Source: Multifurca ochricompacta (Eukaryota > Basidiomycota > Agaricomycetes > Russulales > Russulaceae). From it: a stretch of 64,000 bases of DNA. The notes beneath the pieces were generated by a model that worked only from the letters and a program-made list of their open reading frames with translations, did not search any database and had not been told where the DNA came from. Shown piece after piece: positions 1 through 9,837 of this stretch. The stretch is from NCBI GenBank assembly GCA_022496185.1, contig WTXG01000136.1, positions 1 to 64,000 of the forward strand. Direction: 5' to 3'. Numbering within the stretch: position 1 is the stretch's first letter; each line of letters starts with the position of its first letter. The position numbers were made by a program, and so were the translations under genes.

Positions 1-308
1 ATCGGATAAGGAACTTGAGTTGTCGACCAAACATTTTGCTATCTCTGATATGGTCCACTTCGTACTCTTCCTCACCATCTATGGTAATGGGGTCTGGTGG
101 TGTGGCATCAGCCCGTTAACGTTGTTGCCTTTGTATAGCCTAAGCGTCCACATGGAATATGTTGTGGACTTTCAGTTGCTGGAGGCAAGTCCAACTTGTA
201 ATCCAGGTCGCTAAGTTTCTTCAGAACTTTAAATGGTCCTAAACTGTTTGGGACCGAGCTTCTGGGATTGCTGGTGGATTTTAATGTGTTTGGACTGCAA
301 CCAGACAT
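1..308 (-). pseudogene. Integrase C-terminus with chromodomain, cut by window edge
   Basis: Minus-strand translation gives the G-P-F-K-V-L module and then Y-K-L-D-L-P-P, typical of the gypsy integrase C-terminal domain. Further out, at about 1-107, a chromodomain start appears: E-E-E-Y-E-V-D-H-I-R-D-S-K, followed by a Q-L-K-F-L-I-R strand. Frame changes separate it from the integrase body. The chromodomain is what classifies the element as a chromovirus. Confidence 0.75.
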
Positions 309-370
309 AATCTCCCTCTTTTGGGAAATTGTGCCCTGATTGAGCTAGATCACGAGTCATACGTGTCTTG

Positions 371-1243
371 CTAAGCCTCATAGCTGCCTCTGCGTCGCGT
401 CGGGCAAGACGTAACTGTTGTAGGCGTTGGTCTAAACTGGGATGCCAGTGGCACGTCCTGCGGGGATAGTGAAGTCCGGGGTGTACCCATAAAGTAATTC
501 AAATGGGGTATGATCCGTTGCTGAGGACTTCCTTGTGTTAATACGAACTCCGCCGTGGGGAGTAGCTCGATCCAGTCATCCTGTCTCTTGCCAATGAAGA
601 GTTGTAAATATTGTTCTATTTCTTGATTTTTACGCTCTGTCATGCCATTGGCCTGCGGATGATAGGCTGTGGTGAGACTACTGTTCACCCCTAAATGCTT
701 CAAGGTGGCGCGCATGGTCCTTGCTGCAAACTGGGGACCCCTGTCACTGACAATATTTTTGGGGATCCCATGCAGAGGGAATACATGGTCGAAGTATATT
801 TTTCCCACGCCATCTGCTGTAATACCACTTGTGACTGGGAAAAGATGCACTTGCTTCGTATAATGATCCACTATTGTTAGGATCGCATCTTTCCCGGAAG
901 AGGAAGGTAGCCCTGTGATCAGATCTACTCCAATCGTCTGCCAGGGTCCTTCTGGAACTTCTAGTGGTTGCAGAGGGGCAACTGGGTGCTTATCTATCCG
1001 ATATCGCTGACATCGGTCGCATCCTTCGACATAGCGCGTGATATATTGTGCCATTCTGGGCCACCAATAATAGCGTGATACCAACTCGATGGTCCCGTTC
1101 TTTCCAGGGTGACTGGCTGTAACTGAATCGTGACAATCCCGAATAATATCTTTTCGGAGATCCGGTACATTGGGTACATAAAGTTTCCCTTTGTAGTAAA
1201 CTAGGCCATCTTCTTCTTCCCAAAGGTTGACGCCATCTCTCAA
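371..1243 (-). CDS. Integrase of the chromovirus
   Basis: The 290-residue frame contains the H-H-C-C zinc-binding domain (C-x2-C in the GCDRCQRY segment) and the DDE core. The first Asp is in VDLITGLP, the second in SDRGPQFA, and the Glu in the N-G-M-T-E-R segment. The zinc domain starts near residue 35 and the core spans about 90-240. The C-terminal part after about residue 230 drifts out of frame. The enzyme would insert the element's cDNA into chromatin. The linked chromodomain at the left window edge would direct it to modified histones. Confidence 0.85.
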   Translation of the reverse strand: MRDGVNLWEEEDGLVYYKGKLYVPNVPDLRKDIIRDCHDSVTASHPGKNGTIELVSRYYWWPRMAQYITRYVEGCDRCQRYRIDKHPVAPLQPLEVPEGPWQTIGVDLITGLPSSSGKDAILTIVDHYTKQVHLFPVTSGITADGVGKIYFDHVFPLHGIPKNIVSDRGPQFAARTMRATLKHLGVNSSLTTAYHPQANGMTERKNQEIEQYLQLFIGKRQDDWIELLPTAEFVLTQGSPQQRIIPHLNYFMGTPRTSLSPQDVPLASQFRPTPTTVTSCPTRRRGSYEA

Positions 1244-1281
1244 GGTGCTGGGAGCAGTCTTGGTAAGGGTTTTTAATCCTT

Positions 1282-2140
1282 CTATGACTTCTGCTTCCCT
1301 GCTTCCTGCCTTTTTGATACGTTCCGTGAGGGAGAACTATGTGGGCGATAATGTGCCCGTGCCGCACTAAGAAAGTGTTCCGGCTTGAGGACCTGGACTT
1401 GTTTGTTGTCCTCATTGTCTAACACCTGGTCTGCCGAGAATCGGCTTAAGGCATCTGCTTGCATAAGGTGCCCCTTTTTGTATTGGATCGTGAAATTGAA
1501 TCTGCTTAGGTAGAGAGCCATCGTGCTTGCCATCTGGTGAGGTCTCGCATGGATCTCCACCATTCAATATTCTTGTGATCCGTTACTATTTCGAACTGGA
1601 GAAGCCTTCTAAGAAGTGGCGCCAGTCTTCTAGGGCGCGGATTATGCTGAGCATTTCCCTATCGTATATTTCATAATTTCTTTCTGCTTCCGACATTGAC
1701 TGCGATTGGAAGGCGATAGGGTGCCAAAGGCCATTGGTGTGTTTTTGGGATAATATGCCTCCCGAAGCATCAGTTTCGACCTGGGTTGGGAGATCAGGAT
1801 CGTAGATTGCCAAGATAGGCATCTGAATGAATCTCCTCTTTAAGGCGTCGAAAGCCTCTTGTTGTGGTCTTTCCCACTGCCAGGGTTGATTTTTCTTTGT
1901 CAGGTCGTGAAGTGGTCTGGCGATAATTGAGAACCCTTGTATAAAGTGTCTGTAAAAATTGGCAAAGCCAATAAAGGCGCGGACTTCTTTTAGGGTTTTC
2001 GGCGTCTGCCAGTCTTTGACCACTTGGACCTTCCCAGGGTCCATCCTGACTTGTCCCTCAGATATAATAAGTCCAAGGTACTCCATGTGATCTTTATCGA
2101 AGTTGCATTTCTGGGGTTTTAAATAGAGGTCATACTCTTC
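1282..2140 (-). pseudogene. Pol middle part: RT C-half and RNase H
   Basis: After the insertion the polyprotein resumes with the EYLGLIIS motif of the RT thumb and the tether with GFxNFYRxFI. RNase H follows, with its first acidic residue in V-E-T-D-A-S-G-G and then A-L-E-D-W-R-H-F-L-E-G. A frameshift near 1600 moves the remaining RNase H (T-D-H-K-N) into another frame. Around 1500 the typical W-x-x-x-L-S-x-F-x-F-x-I-x-Y-x-x-G and A-D-A-L-S-R motifs appear. The rejoined reading across the insertion is continuous at protein level, which shows the transposon landed in a once complete pol. Confidence 0.8.
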
Positions 2141-2142
2141 TA

Positions 2143-2357
2143 CAGTGGGTCAAAAAACCGTCCTGATGTTTGCACCATTTCTAGTATTCACTCTATAGCA
2201 CCTCAGCATTTAGGAATCTGGTTATGGTGTGGCTGTATGTCTGAAAGCCCTGCGTCCTGGCTACCATGCCCAATTTGGATCAAAGAGATTGGCCATGATA
2301 TAAGCATTTTATGATCAAATCAAATCAATCAATCATCGGACAGTTTTTTGACCCACA
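2143..2357. repeat. Terminal region of element A with internal inverted motif
   Basis: The outer TGGGTCAAAAAAC motif near 2146 recurs inverted as GTTTTTTGACCCACA near 2340, about 190 bp inside. The same pair occurs at the other end (about 3517 and 3727). This looks like a long Tc1-type terminal repeat with two transposase-binding motifs facing each other. Confidence 0.65.
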
Positions 2358-3732
2358 TTTTAAATCCACTATCTGCCCAATTACTCCTTTTTTTCACCCC
2401 TTTTTGCCTTGGTAACTCCTTGAATCCTTTTAGTCATCCTTCTATAACCTTTTCCCATCATTCTGGTGCATTTTTATTCCACTCCTCCACCACCCTCTCC
2501 CACAACTCAGGTATCCCCTTGACTGGTTAAGAACCTTCTTCAGATCCACCCAGAGGTGTCCAATGGGGCTAATATTTCAAGGGATTGGGCTATCCATACC
2601 AGGCTTCAATATTCCTGTCTTAAAACTGCTGGCTTGCCTTCTTGGAATTGTGTTTTGGGTCATTGTCCCACTGAAACATGCTTTCACCCTCCACCATTTC
2701 TTACTTTTCAAACCTTTCCACCACTCCGCCATCCAAAATATCACAGTACTGGCATGGATTCATGATCCCCTAAACCCCTGTAAGCATTCCTAGTCCATTC
2801 CACCCCATACAAGACCAATACCATAAGTTCTTCCTCCTCCATGCTTGACTGTCAGGGTGGTGGTTCTGTCAGAGGGTGGTTCTCCCTTATTTTTCCCAAG
2901 TGTAGCTCCTTCTGTCTGAACCAATTCTGTTCATTATAGTCTCACCTGACCACAAGATCCTTTTCCAGTCATCCACTGTCCAATTTTCATGGTAACCACT
3001 CTCTGACAGAACCACCACCCTGACAGTCAAGCATGGAGGAGGAAGAACTTATGGTATTGGTCTTGTATGGGGTGGAATGGACTAGGAATGCTTACAGGGG
3101 TTTAGGGGATCATGAATCCATGCCAGTACTGTGATATTTTGGATGGCGGAGTGGTGGAAAGGTTTGAAAAGTAAGAAATGGTGGAGGGTGAAAGCATGTT
3201 TCAGTGGACAATGACCCAAAACACAATTCCAAGAAGGCAAGCCAGCAGTTTTAAGACAGGAATATTGAAGCCTGGTATGGATAGCCCAATCCCTTGAAAT
3301 ATTAGCCCCATTGGACACCTCTGGGTGGATCTGAAGAAGGTTCTTAACCAGTCAAGGGATACCTGAGTTGTGGGAGAGGGTGGTGGAGGAGTGGAATAAA
3401 AATGCACCAGAATGATGGGAAAAGGTTATAGAAAGGATGACTAAAAGGATTCAAGGAGTTACCAAGGCAAAAAGGGGTGAAAAAAAGGAGTAATTGGGCA
3501 GATAGTGGATTTAAAATGTGGGTCAAAAAACTGTCCCGATGATTGATTGATTTGATTTGATCATAAAATGCTTATATCATGGCCAATCTCTTTGATCCAA
3601 ATTGGGCATGGTAGCCAGGACGCAGGGCTTTCAGACATACAGCCACACCATAACCAGATTCCTAAATGCTGAGGTGCTATAGAGTGAATACTAGAAATGG
3701 TGCAAACATTGGGACAGTTTTTTGACCCACTG
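2143..3732. mobile_element. Palindromic Tc1-like element A (two 3' halves)
   Basis: The element starts CAGTGGGTCA, ends with its reverse complement, and is flanked by a TA duplication (2141-2142 and 3733-3734). The left arm (2143-2876) and right arm (3000-3732) are near-perfect reverse complements around a loop of about 123 bp. From the loop outward each arm encodes a decayed Tc1 transposase C-half: V-K-H-G-G-G, then D-N-D-P-K-H, then a W-T-P-L-G-G-S tail region. Both outer ends are therefore the transposase 3' end. Stops and a few base differences between arms show some age. It interrupts the pol gene of the chromovirus. Confidence 0.9.
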
Positions 3733-3734
3733 TA

Positions 3735-5177
3735 GCCGCTTTAGGACTTCTCTGACATCCTTTCTATGCTTCTCTGTATCTGGTGAGAAGACTAAAATGT
3801 TGTCCATATATACAGCGACTTCCCCTTTTGCGATCATATCAGAGAAGATGGAATTCATAAATCCTTGGAAGGTGCGGGGCTATTTGTTAATCCAAAATAC
3901 ATTACACGTGGTTCGAAGAGACCACGGTTGGTGGAAAACGCTGCCTTGTATTCATCTCCTTCCTTTATCCGGATGTTATGATATCCCCATCGTACATCCA
4001 TTTTGGTAAAGATCTTTGCACCCTTAAGTCGATTGATGATGTCGACTGCAAGTGGAAGTGGATATTTGTTTTTGACAGTAATATCGTTCAAGGGTCTGTA
4101 GTCTTGGATGAGACGGATTTTCCCATCCTTTTTCTTTATGAAGAATACAGGTACCGCCATCGGAGATTTAGATGGTACGATATACCCTTTCTGGAGATGC
4201 TCTTCCAGAAACTTGTCCAGTTCTACTTGCTCATTTGGTGACATGGGATAGACTTTGGCTTTCCATTGGGTCTTCGACCCAGGCACAATGTCTATGGTAT
4301 GGTCCCATGGTTGGTGCTGAGGGAGTCTTTGGGATTCTTCTTCTGAGAAGACCTGTGCGAAGTCTCTATATGGTGGAGGTACCAAATCTTCAAAAGATTT
4401 TCCTTCCGTACGAGTTAGGTAATCTTTTGCGTAGGCTTCTTGTGAATATGTGAAGCCTGCACAACACCATAATTCGTCGGTGGTACAGTCCAAGACTCCA
4501 TCTTTTACAAATTGTCGGCGTTCTAATCTGTTTGCCGATATTTGTTCTACTCCTGCAAACCAGTCACTTTCGTCCTCCATGAGGATGTCTTTCTCAATGG
4601 AGTCTTGCAGGGTGACTTCGCCCTTTTCCCAATTAATAGAAGGATTGCTGTATTTTAACCATGGAAGTCCAAGTATGACCTTCTCTGGTCCTAGACTTGT
4701 GACCAGGAATCGGTGTTTTTCTACCCTTGACCCTATAGTAACTAGAAGGGTGACCATGTGGGTAATATCTCCGGCTATATTATGACTGCCGTCGATATTA
4801 TGTACTCGAATCGAGTTTTCCAATGGTTCTAGAAGCATCTTCTTTTGGGTGGCGAACTTATAGTCCAGGAACATGGCTGTTGCTCCTGAATCTATCATAG
4901 CTGCTACAGTGGTGCTTTTGTTTCGTCCTTCGAGAGTGACGTAAATATGGAAATGCTGATCGTATTTATTTATTACTGGTAACATGCAGGAATCGATTTT
5001 TTCTTCTTTTTCAATTTTATCAAGTAAGAAACGAACCCTACTACGGACATGAGAGGAAGCACTAATACTATTGTTCATCTCACAAGCAGATGTAAATACG
5101 GTTGAGCCATCCGAGTCAGTCTCAGAAACAGCACATATATCCGCTTCTTCGGTTGCGGCTACATCCGAAGAAGCCAC
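3735..5177 (-). CDS. Pol 5' part: retropepsin and reverse transcriptase N-half (broken)
   Basis: The frame opens with a non-ATG codon right at the gag stop. An aspartic protease follows with the triad D-S-G-A at about residue 95. The RT fingers and palm come next, with QDYRPLND, a K-M-D-x-R-x-G-Y-x-N block and AAFxTNRGLFEPxVMxFGL. The polymerase motif reads Y-M-D-N instead of Y-x-D-D, so the second catalytic aspartate is lost. The frame is broken just before it, near 3855. The coding sequence is then cut at 3733 by a palindromic DNA transposon and resumes at 2140. Confidence 0.8.
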
Positions 5178-6421
5178 TAAAAACTTGCCTTCAGAGCTTC
5201 GATTTGGGCCTTAAGGTCGGCCACCTGCTTCAGGAGCTCTGAGTTATCGCTATTGGCGGGCGCGTTACCCTTTTTGGAGGTCGAGCTAGCATTAGCAGCC
5301 TGGGTAGGCTGGGTGCTTGCTGTGGCAGCTTGAGGAGCTGCAGGTGCCTGGCTGTCAGAGCCAGCGACTTTTGCTGCTTTGGGCTTTCCAGCCCATTTTT
5401 GGTAACAACCTGTGGTAATATGCCCTTTTCTTCCACAGTGATTGCAGATTTGCTCTTTGTGGTTGCCGTTTGCCCAAGTATGGGCACTGCTTCCACATCC
5501 CGTGCACTTTCCTTTAAAGGCAGCTTTGTAATTGAAAAAGCTTTTCTTTCCAGACCCTGTTTGTTGCTGTTTGGAGGCATCGATCTCCATAGCATTTGGG
5601 TCTTTTCGGTGCTGGGTTGGTTCAGGGAGAACTTCTCCCTTCTTTTCTGCTTCTCTTCGGCGTAATCTTTGGTCGATTAGCTGAGCAGACGTGAAGAGCG
5701 TCTGCATATCTGTGGGTTGCACCGGCACAATGGCTAAGGTGTCTTTGATTTTGCCGGAAAGGCCATCGTAGAACCGATCGAAAAGGTCACGGTCCGACCA
5801 TCCGGTTTGAGGTGAATGCTCGTCGAAGCGAGCTTTGTATTCTGCCACGCTGTGGCGTCCTTGTTGGATTTTCTTCAGCGCTGATCGCGCTGCTTCTCCA
5901 ATATCATGCGGTATAAACTGCGAAGTGAATGCTTGTTTGAAGTTACCCCAATTCGCTGAAAAGGGAATAACTCCGTTTTTTAATTGCTCCAAATGCGGCA
6001 GAGCCCATGTTCGTGCGTCTCCAGTCATTAAGTTCAAGACCACCAAGATCCAATCTGCGTCCCTCTTGGACCAGCTGGTTGTCGTGGGGTCATAGTCGTT
6101 CAGGTTCCGCTTTTGGTTCCATCCCCAGTTATGGAATGCAGCCAGGAAGTGCCTGGTGTCAGCCGAATTTCCCTTTCCATCCCAGGAAGCAGGTCGAGCA
6201 ATGGAAGAGTCTTTTCCGGAGCCGACTGTCTGGGGAGGGGTTGGCTGTCCAAGCTGCTGGACCACTATTTGAATGTCCGCGGAGAGCTGTGTGATGGTGG
6301 CCATCATGGCGCCCATCATATTACGAAGCTCTGCCGGTGTCATTGTAAGCGGGGTCTGCACTGGCGGTGGGGGATTGGTACTGGGTCCACTGGGCCCGGT
6401 TGTGGGAGCGGTGCTAGCCAT
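5177..6421 (-). CDS. Gag polyprotein of the chromovirus
   Basis: This 414-residue open frame has a Pro/Thr-rich N-terminus and a retrotransposon gag-like helical core with the motif FxAxFxPxxxGEAA-like around residues 170-185. Near the C-terminus is a CCHC zinc knuckle (C-N-H-C-x4-H-x4-C). A coiled-coil-like tail ends the protein. Further gag-like sequence upstream (about 6540-7290, minus strand) is interrupted by stops. The stop codon overlaps the first codon of the pol frame by one base, in the -1 frame. Gag coats the RNA in virus-like particles and is nucleic-acid binding through the knuckle. This copy is probably not functional because its leader is broken. Confidence 0.8.
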   Translation of the reverse strand: MASTAPTTGPSGPSTNPPPPVQTPLTMTPAELRNMMGAMMATITQLSADIQIVVQQLGQPTPPQTVGSGKDSSIARPASWDGKGNSADTRHFLAAFHNWGWNQKRNLNDYDPTTTSWSKRDADWILVVLNLMTGDARTWALPHLEQLKNGVIPFSANWGNFKQAFTSQFIPHDIGEAARSALKKIQQGRHSVAEYKARFDEHSPQTGWSDRDLFDRFYDGLSGKIKDTLAIVPVQPTDMQTLFTSAQLIDQRLRRREAEKKGEVLPEPTQHRKDPNAMEIDASKQQQTGSGKKSFFNYKAAFKGKCTGCGSSAHTWANGNHKEQICNHCGRKGHITTGCYQKWAGKPKAAKVAGSDSQAPAAPQAATASTQPTQAANASSTSKKGNAPANSDNSELLKQVADLKAQIEALKASF

Positions 6422-7173
6422 AGGACTAGTAGGACTATTCTGTCTGGCTGGAGGAGTGTTGCGACGAGTAGGAGTGCTGGAATCGGAAGGAGTGGAATTA
6501 GAAGAAGTAATATCAGGTACACCAGCTTGACGGAGTAATTGTCAGATAACTGGGAAGCTAAATTCCTGATAAACTGTTGTTCTTCTAGTTCTGCTTCGAT
6601 TGCAGGGGAGATTAAATTTTCTATGGGCGACGGTGCTCGGCTGGGTAATCGAGAGGGCCTAGCGGAGCGGGAGTATGGAGGGTTGGGTGTTCTAGAACTT
6701 CTAGAAGCCACCGTTCAGTCGGTCAGATATTCTAATTCTGACCCAAGTTCTTCTTCTTCTTCTTCTTCCCACTCAGCGGCGCGTGCGACAAGGTCGGTGA
6801 CCATTACTTCTGTACCGGGGAGATACCAGTTGCCAAAAAGCTCTCTAAGTTCGGCCTCGGCAGACAGGTGGTGGTGTAAACGTTCAGTTATTTCGTTTAA
6901 CCAGTTGCGCACCAGTCTGTCGCGGTAAAGATAAATGTCCCGTTCGTCCTCGAAGCTTTCTTCAACAATGTTGTTGGCTTCACGGAGAGTAGGGGAAGTG
7001 GAGAGAGCGCCTTCTGACCCTTCTATAGTAGAAGAGGCGGGCGTGGCAAAATGTTCTTCTTGGGTGTTATCCCAACGGTAATGATATGCGAGATCGAAGG
7101 AGACTGTCGAGGGAAGATTGTTGAAAGTAAAAGGGAAGTCGGGGTGTTGTGGAAGAATGTTCTCCGCAGTCAC

Positions 7174-8167
7174 GTCTTCCTGATGCAGCTGCTCCTGAAT
7201 AGGAAGCGGCGGCGTTAAAATGTGTCTTCCTCTCCTTCAAAGTTGTTGGACACGCTCTCTAGCGCGCCGGATGATACGGTCAACCCATGGAATGCGCGGC
7301 GTTGTGGAAAAAGGGTATGGAAGCTGGTCCGCTGGACCAGAAGCTTTGTAGTTTTGGTGTGTTTCGATGTTACAAGTGCCGCGCAACGCTAAGCACAGGA
7401 TGGAAGGGTGTGTCAACCAAAGAGGCGAATACTAATGCACACAAGAGTGCACTAGCCAAGCTCCGGCGGTAATGACAAGCACCAGGAAAAATGATATGGG
7501 AAGTTACAGAGCCCAAGGCTGTCTGCCACAGTCTCCTCGACCTATTGGCTGCCTCTCACACAAGGGACATGAGCCCAAGTGCTCTGAAATCGGTTCTGAC
7601 AGATGTCTCTCTGAGTTCGTCACTGGTTTCCCGGGGCCCCCTCAGCTCTGCCCAGTTTTACACTCCTTGGTAGGAGATCCGGCACAGATGATCCCCAAGC
7701 GTGTGTAAACACGACAACTCGAGTTTGGAATGACCAAGCAACCAGGATAACCACTACTCGGGTATATCTCTGATCACCGCTTTGGCTATGAATTATTGGC
7801 TCAACTCAGCTACTGTCTGATCAGGCCTCCGACCCCAGGGGTTGTAACTAAGACTATTTGAAACACTACTACTGCTGTGAAAAAGGGTTAAAAGTGTCGG
7901 CCCGAAACTGGGAGGACACGTAGGATACAATCTTGTCCTAATGTAACGGGTGAAGCTCCGTGTACACCTAGTAATCAAGAAGGGCAAAGGTGTGGTGACC
8001 TAAGTCGTTGGGCGTACCGCGGAGGCAAACGTCACGCGTCAAGCAATGACCAGGAACTGTGTCACCCACTGTGGTTTATTCAACCACGATGACGGCGTTC
8101 TGAAACTGGAAGAAGCTGCAGCCCCAAGAGGACAAGATCCAAAGGATCGAGTCACACAGGGAGGCAG
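7174..8167. other. Leader of the chromovirus, no intact gene
   Basis: About 1 kb between decayed gag and the palindrome. The first 120 bases still read as gag-like protein on the minus strand with a stop. The rest shows no convincing coding sequence. A 21-base copy of the LTR end block lies at about 8119-8139. Confidence 0.5.
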
Positions 8168-8531
8168 TACAGTGCCTCACAAAACTGAGTCAATGTTTTG
8201 CACTTTTGCACTGTTTGTTGAATATTGCATCAGCCAAAACAAATATAAACAAAGTCTTGGTATACCATAAAAGGTACAAGATAAGGGTTATGTAATGCAA
8301 CAATGATTATGTAATTCTGATCAAAACCTGTGGAGCTATGCCCATTTCAAATTGGGGACTCATTGACTCAGTTTTGTGAGGGGGTATCAGAAATATCAGA
8401 ATCTGATGCTCCACCAAATGTACAGCAACCAATCCTTAATATATGGTTACCACAGTTATCTTGATATTGATGGGACCTGGAATAGAGCTATTTAACCATG
8501 GTTTACATTCCCAGAATATTATAATTTCCCA

Positions 8532-8912
8532 ATGCACCCCACCTCCTCTGCTCAGAAAGAAAACATGCTCTCTCTGGCCTCTGAAGGTCATTCCACTCAC
8601 ACTATTGCCTCCAGACTCAGCCTCAGCCAGTCCACAGTCTCTAGGACACTCAGAACCCTCCTTCCCAACCATCAGTCACCTCATTTTGGTCATCTTTCCA
8701 AGCTCTCTGCTACCTCTGAACATGCTATCATGATACAAATCACCACAGGAAAGGTTGGCAATGCTGTCCAGGCCACAAAGCACATCAATTCCATCATCCC
8801 CAACCATGTCTCTTCACAAACTGTGCATTGGGTTCTTAAACAACATTCATTCAAGGCTGTAACAAAGAAGAAAAGGCCACTACTCTCTGCAGTACATTGC
8901 AAGAAGCACTAA
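8532..8912 (+). pseudogene. Tc1 transposase N-terminal half, left arm of element B
   Basis: This 126-residue frame carries the paired-like helix-turn-helix DNA-binding region of a Tc1/mariner transposase and stops where the arm ends. The catalytic DDE domain is missing on this strand. It is identical at protein level to the mirror copy at 9049-9429. Confidence 0.8.
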
Positions 8913-9429
8913 GCCTTTGCTTTGAAGTACAGAGAGTGGACTGTGGAGGACTGGCATCTGACCCAAACCTGTTGATTTTGGTCTCATCTGACCAAATCAC
9001 CCTCTTCCAGTCCTCCATAGTCCAGTTTTGGTACTTCAAAGCAAAGGCTTAGTGCTTCTTGCAATGTACTGCAGAGAGTAGTGGCCTTTTCTTCTTTGTT
9101 ACAGCCTTGAATGAATGTTGTTTAAGAACCCAATGCACAGTTTGTGAAGAGACATGGTTGGGGATGATGGAATTGATGTGCTTTGTGGCCTGGACAGCAT
9201 TGCCAACCTTTCCTGTGGTGATTTGTATCATGATAGCATGTTCAGAGGTAGCAGAGAGCTTGGAAAGATGACCAAAATGAGGTGACTGATGGTTGGGAAG
9301 GAGGGTTCTGAGTGTCCTAGAGACTGTGGACTGGCTGAGGCTGAGTCTGGAGGCAATAGTGTGAGTGGAATGACCTTCAGAGGCCAGAGAGAGCATGTTT
9401 TCTTTCTGAGCAGAGGAGGTGGGGTGCAT
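8851..9429 (-). pseudogene. Tc1 transposase N-half through first catalytic Asp, right arm of element B
   Basis: The minus-strand copy repeats the 126-residue N-terminal segment (9429-9049). After a frame break it runs through the central loop, giving W-T-M-E-D-W-K-R-V-I-W-S-D-E-T-K, the region of the first DDE aspartate. It then reads into the opposite arm and is nonsense. Neither copy encodes the rest of the catalytic domain. Confidence 0.75.
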
Positions 9430-9837
9430 TGGGAAATTATAATATTCTGGGAATGTAAACCATGGTTAAATAGCTCTATTCCAGGTCCCATCAATATCAA
9501 GATAACTGTGGTAACCATATATTAAGGATTGGTTGCTGTACATTTGGTGGAGCATCAGATTCTGATATTTCTGATACCCCCTCACAAAACTGAGTCAATG
9601 AGTCCCCAATTTGAAATGGGCATAGCTCCACAGGTTTTGATCAGAATTACATAATCATTGTTGCATTACATAACCCTTATCTTGTACCTTTTATGGTATA
9701 CCAAGACTTTGTTTATATTTGTTTTGGCTGATGCAATATTCAACAAACAGTGCAAAAGTGCAAAACATTGACTCAGTTTTGTGAGGCACTGTATACCATT
9801 AGCACTATGTATCGAACTCGTGTAGACAGTTACTCAC

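Larger units (their letters stand above)
8170..9791. mobile_element. Palindromic Tc1-like element B (two 5' halves)
   Basis: The termini read CAGTGCCTCACAAAACTGAG and its reverse complement, with TA on both sides (8168-8169 and 9792-9793). The left arm (8170-8931) and right arm (9031-9791) appear identical: each encodes the same 126-residue transposase N-terminal segment (8532-8912 plus, 9049-9429 minus) with the helix-turn-helix feature T-I-A-S-R-L-S-L-S-Q-S-T-V-S-R. The loop of about 99 bp continues the minus-strand copy through W-S-D-E-T-K-I-N, which carries the first catalytic Asp. The element sits in the chromovirus leader. A different Tc1 family from element A, judged by its termini. 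Confidence 0.9.

Noticed and set aside
2348..3526. Mirrored small reading frames on both strands
   Set aside because: They result from the palindrome of element A; none matches a protein except the decayed transposase frames.
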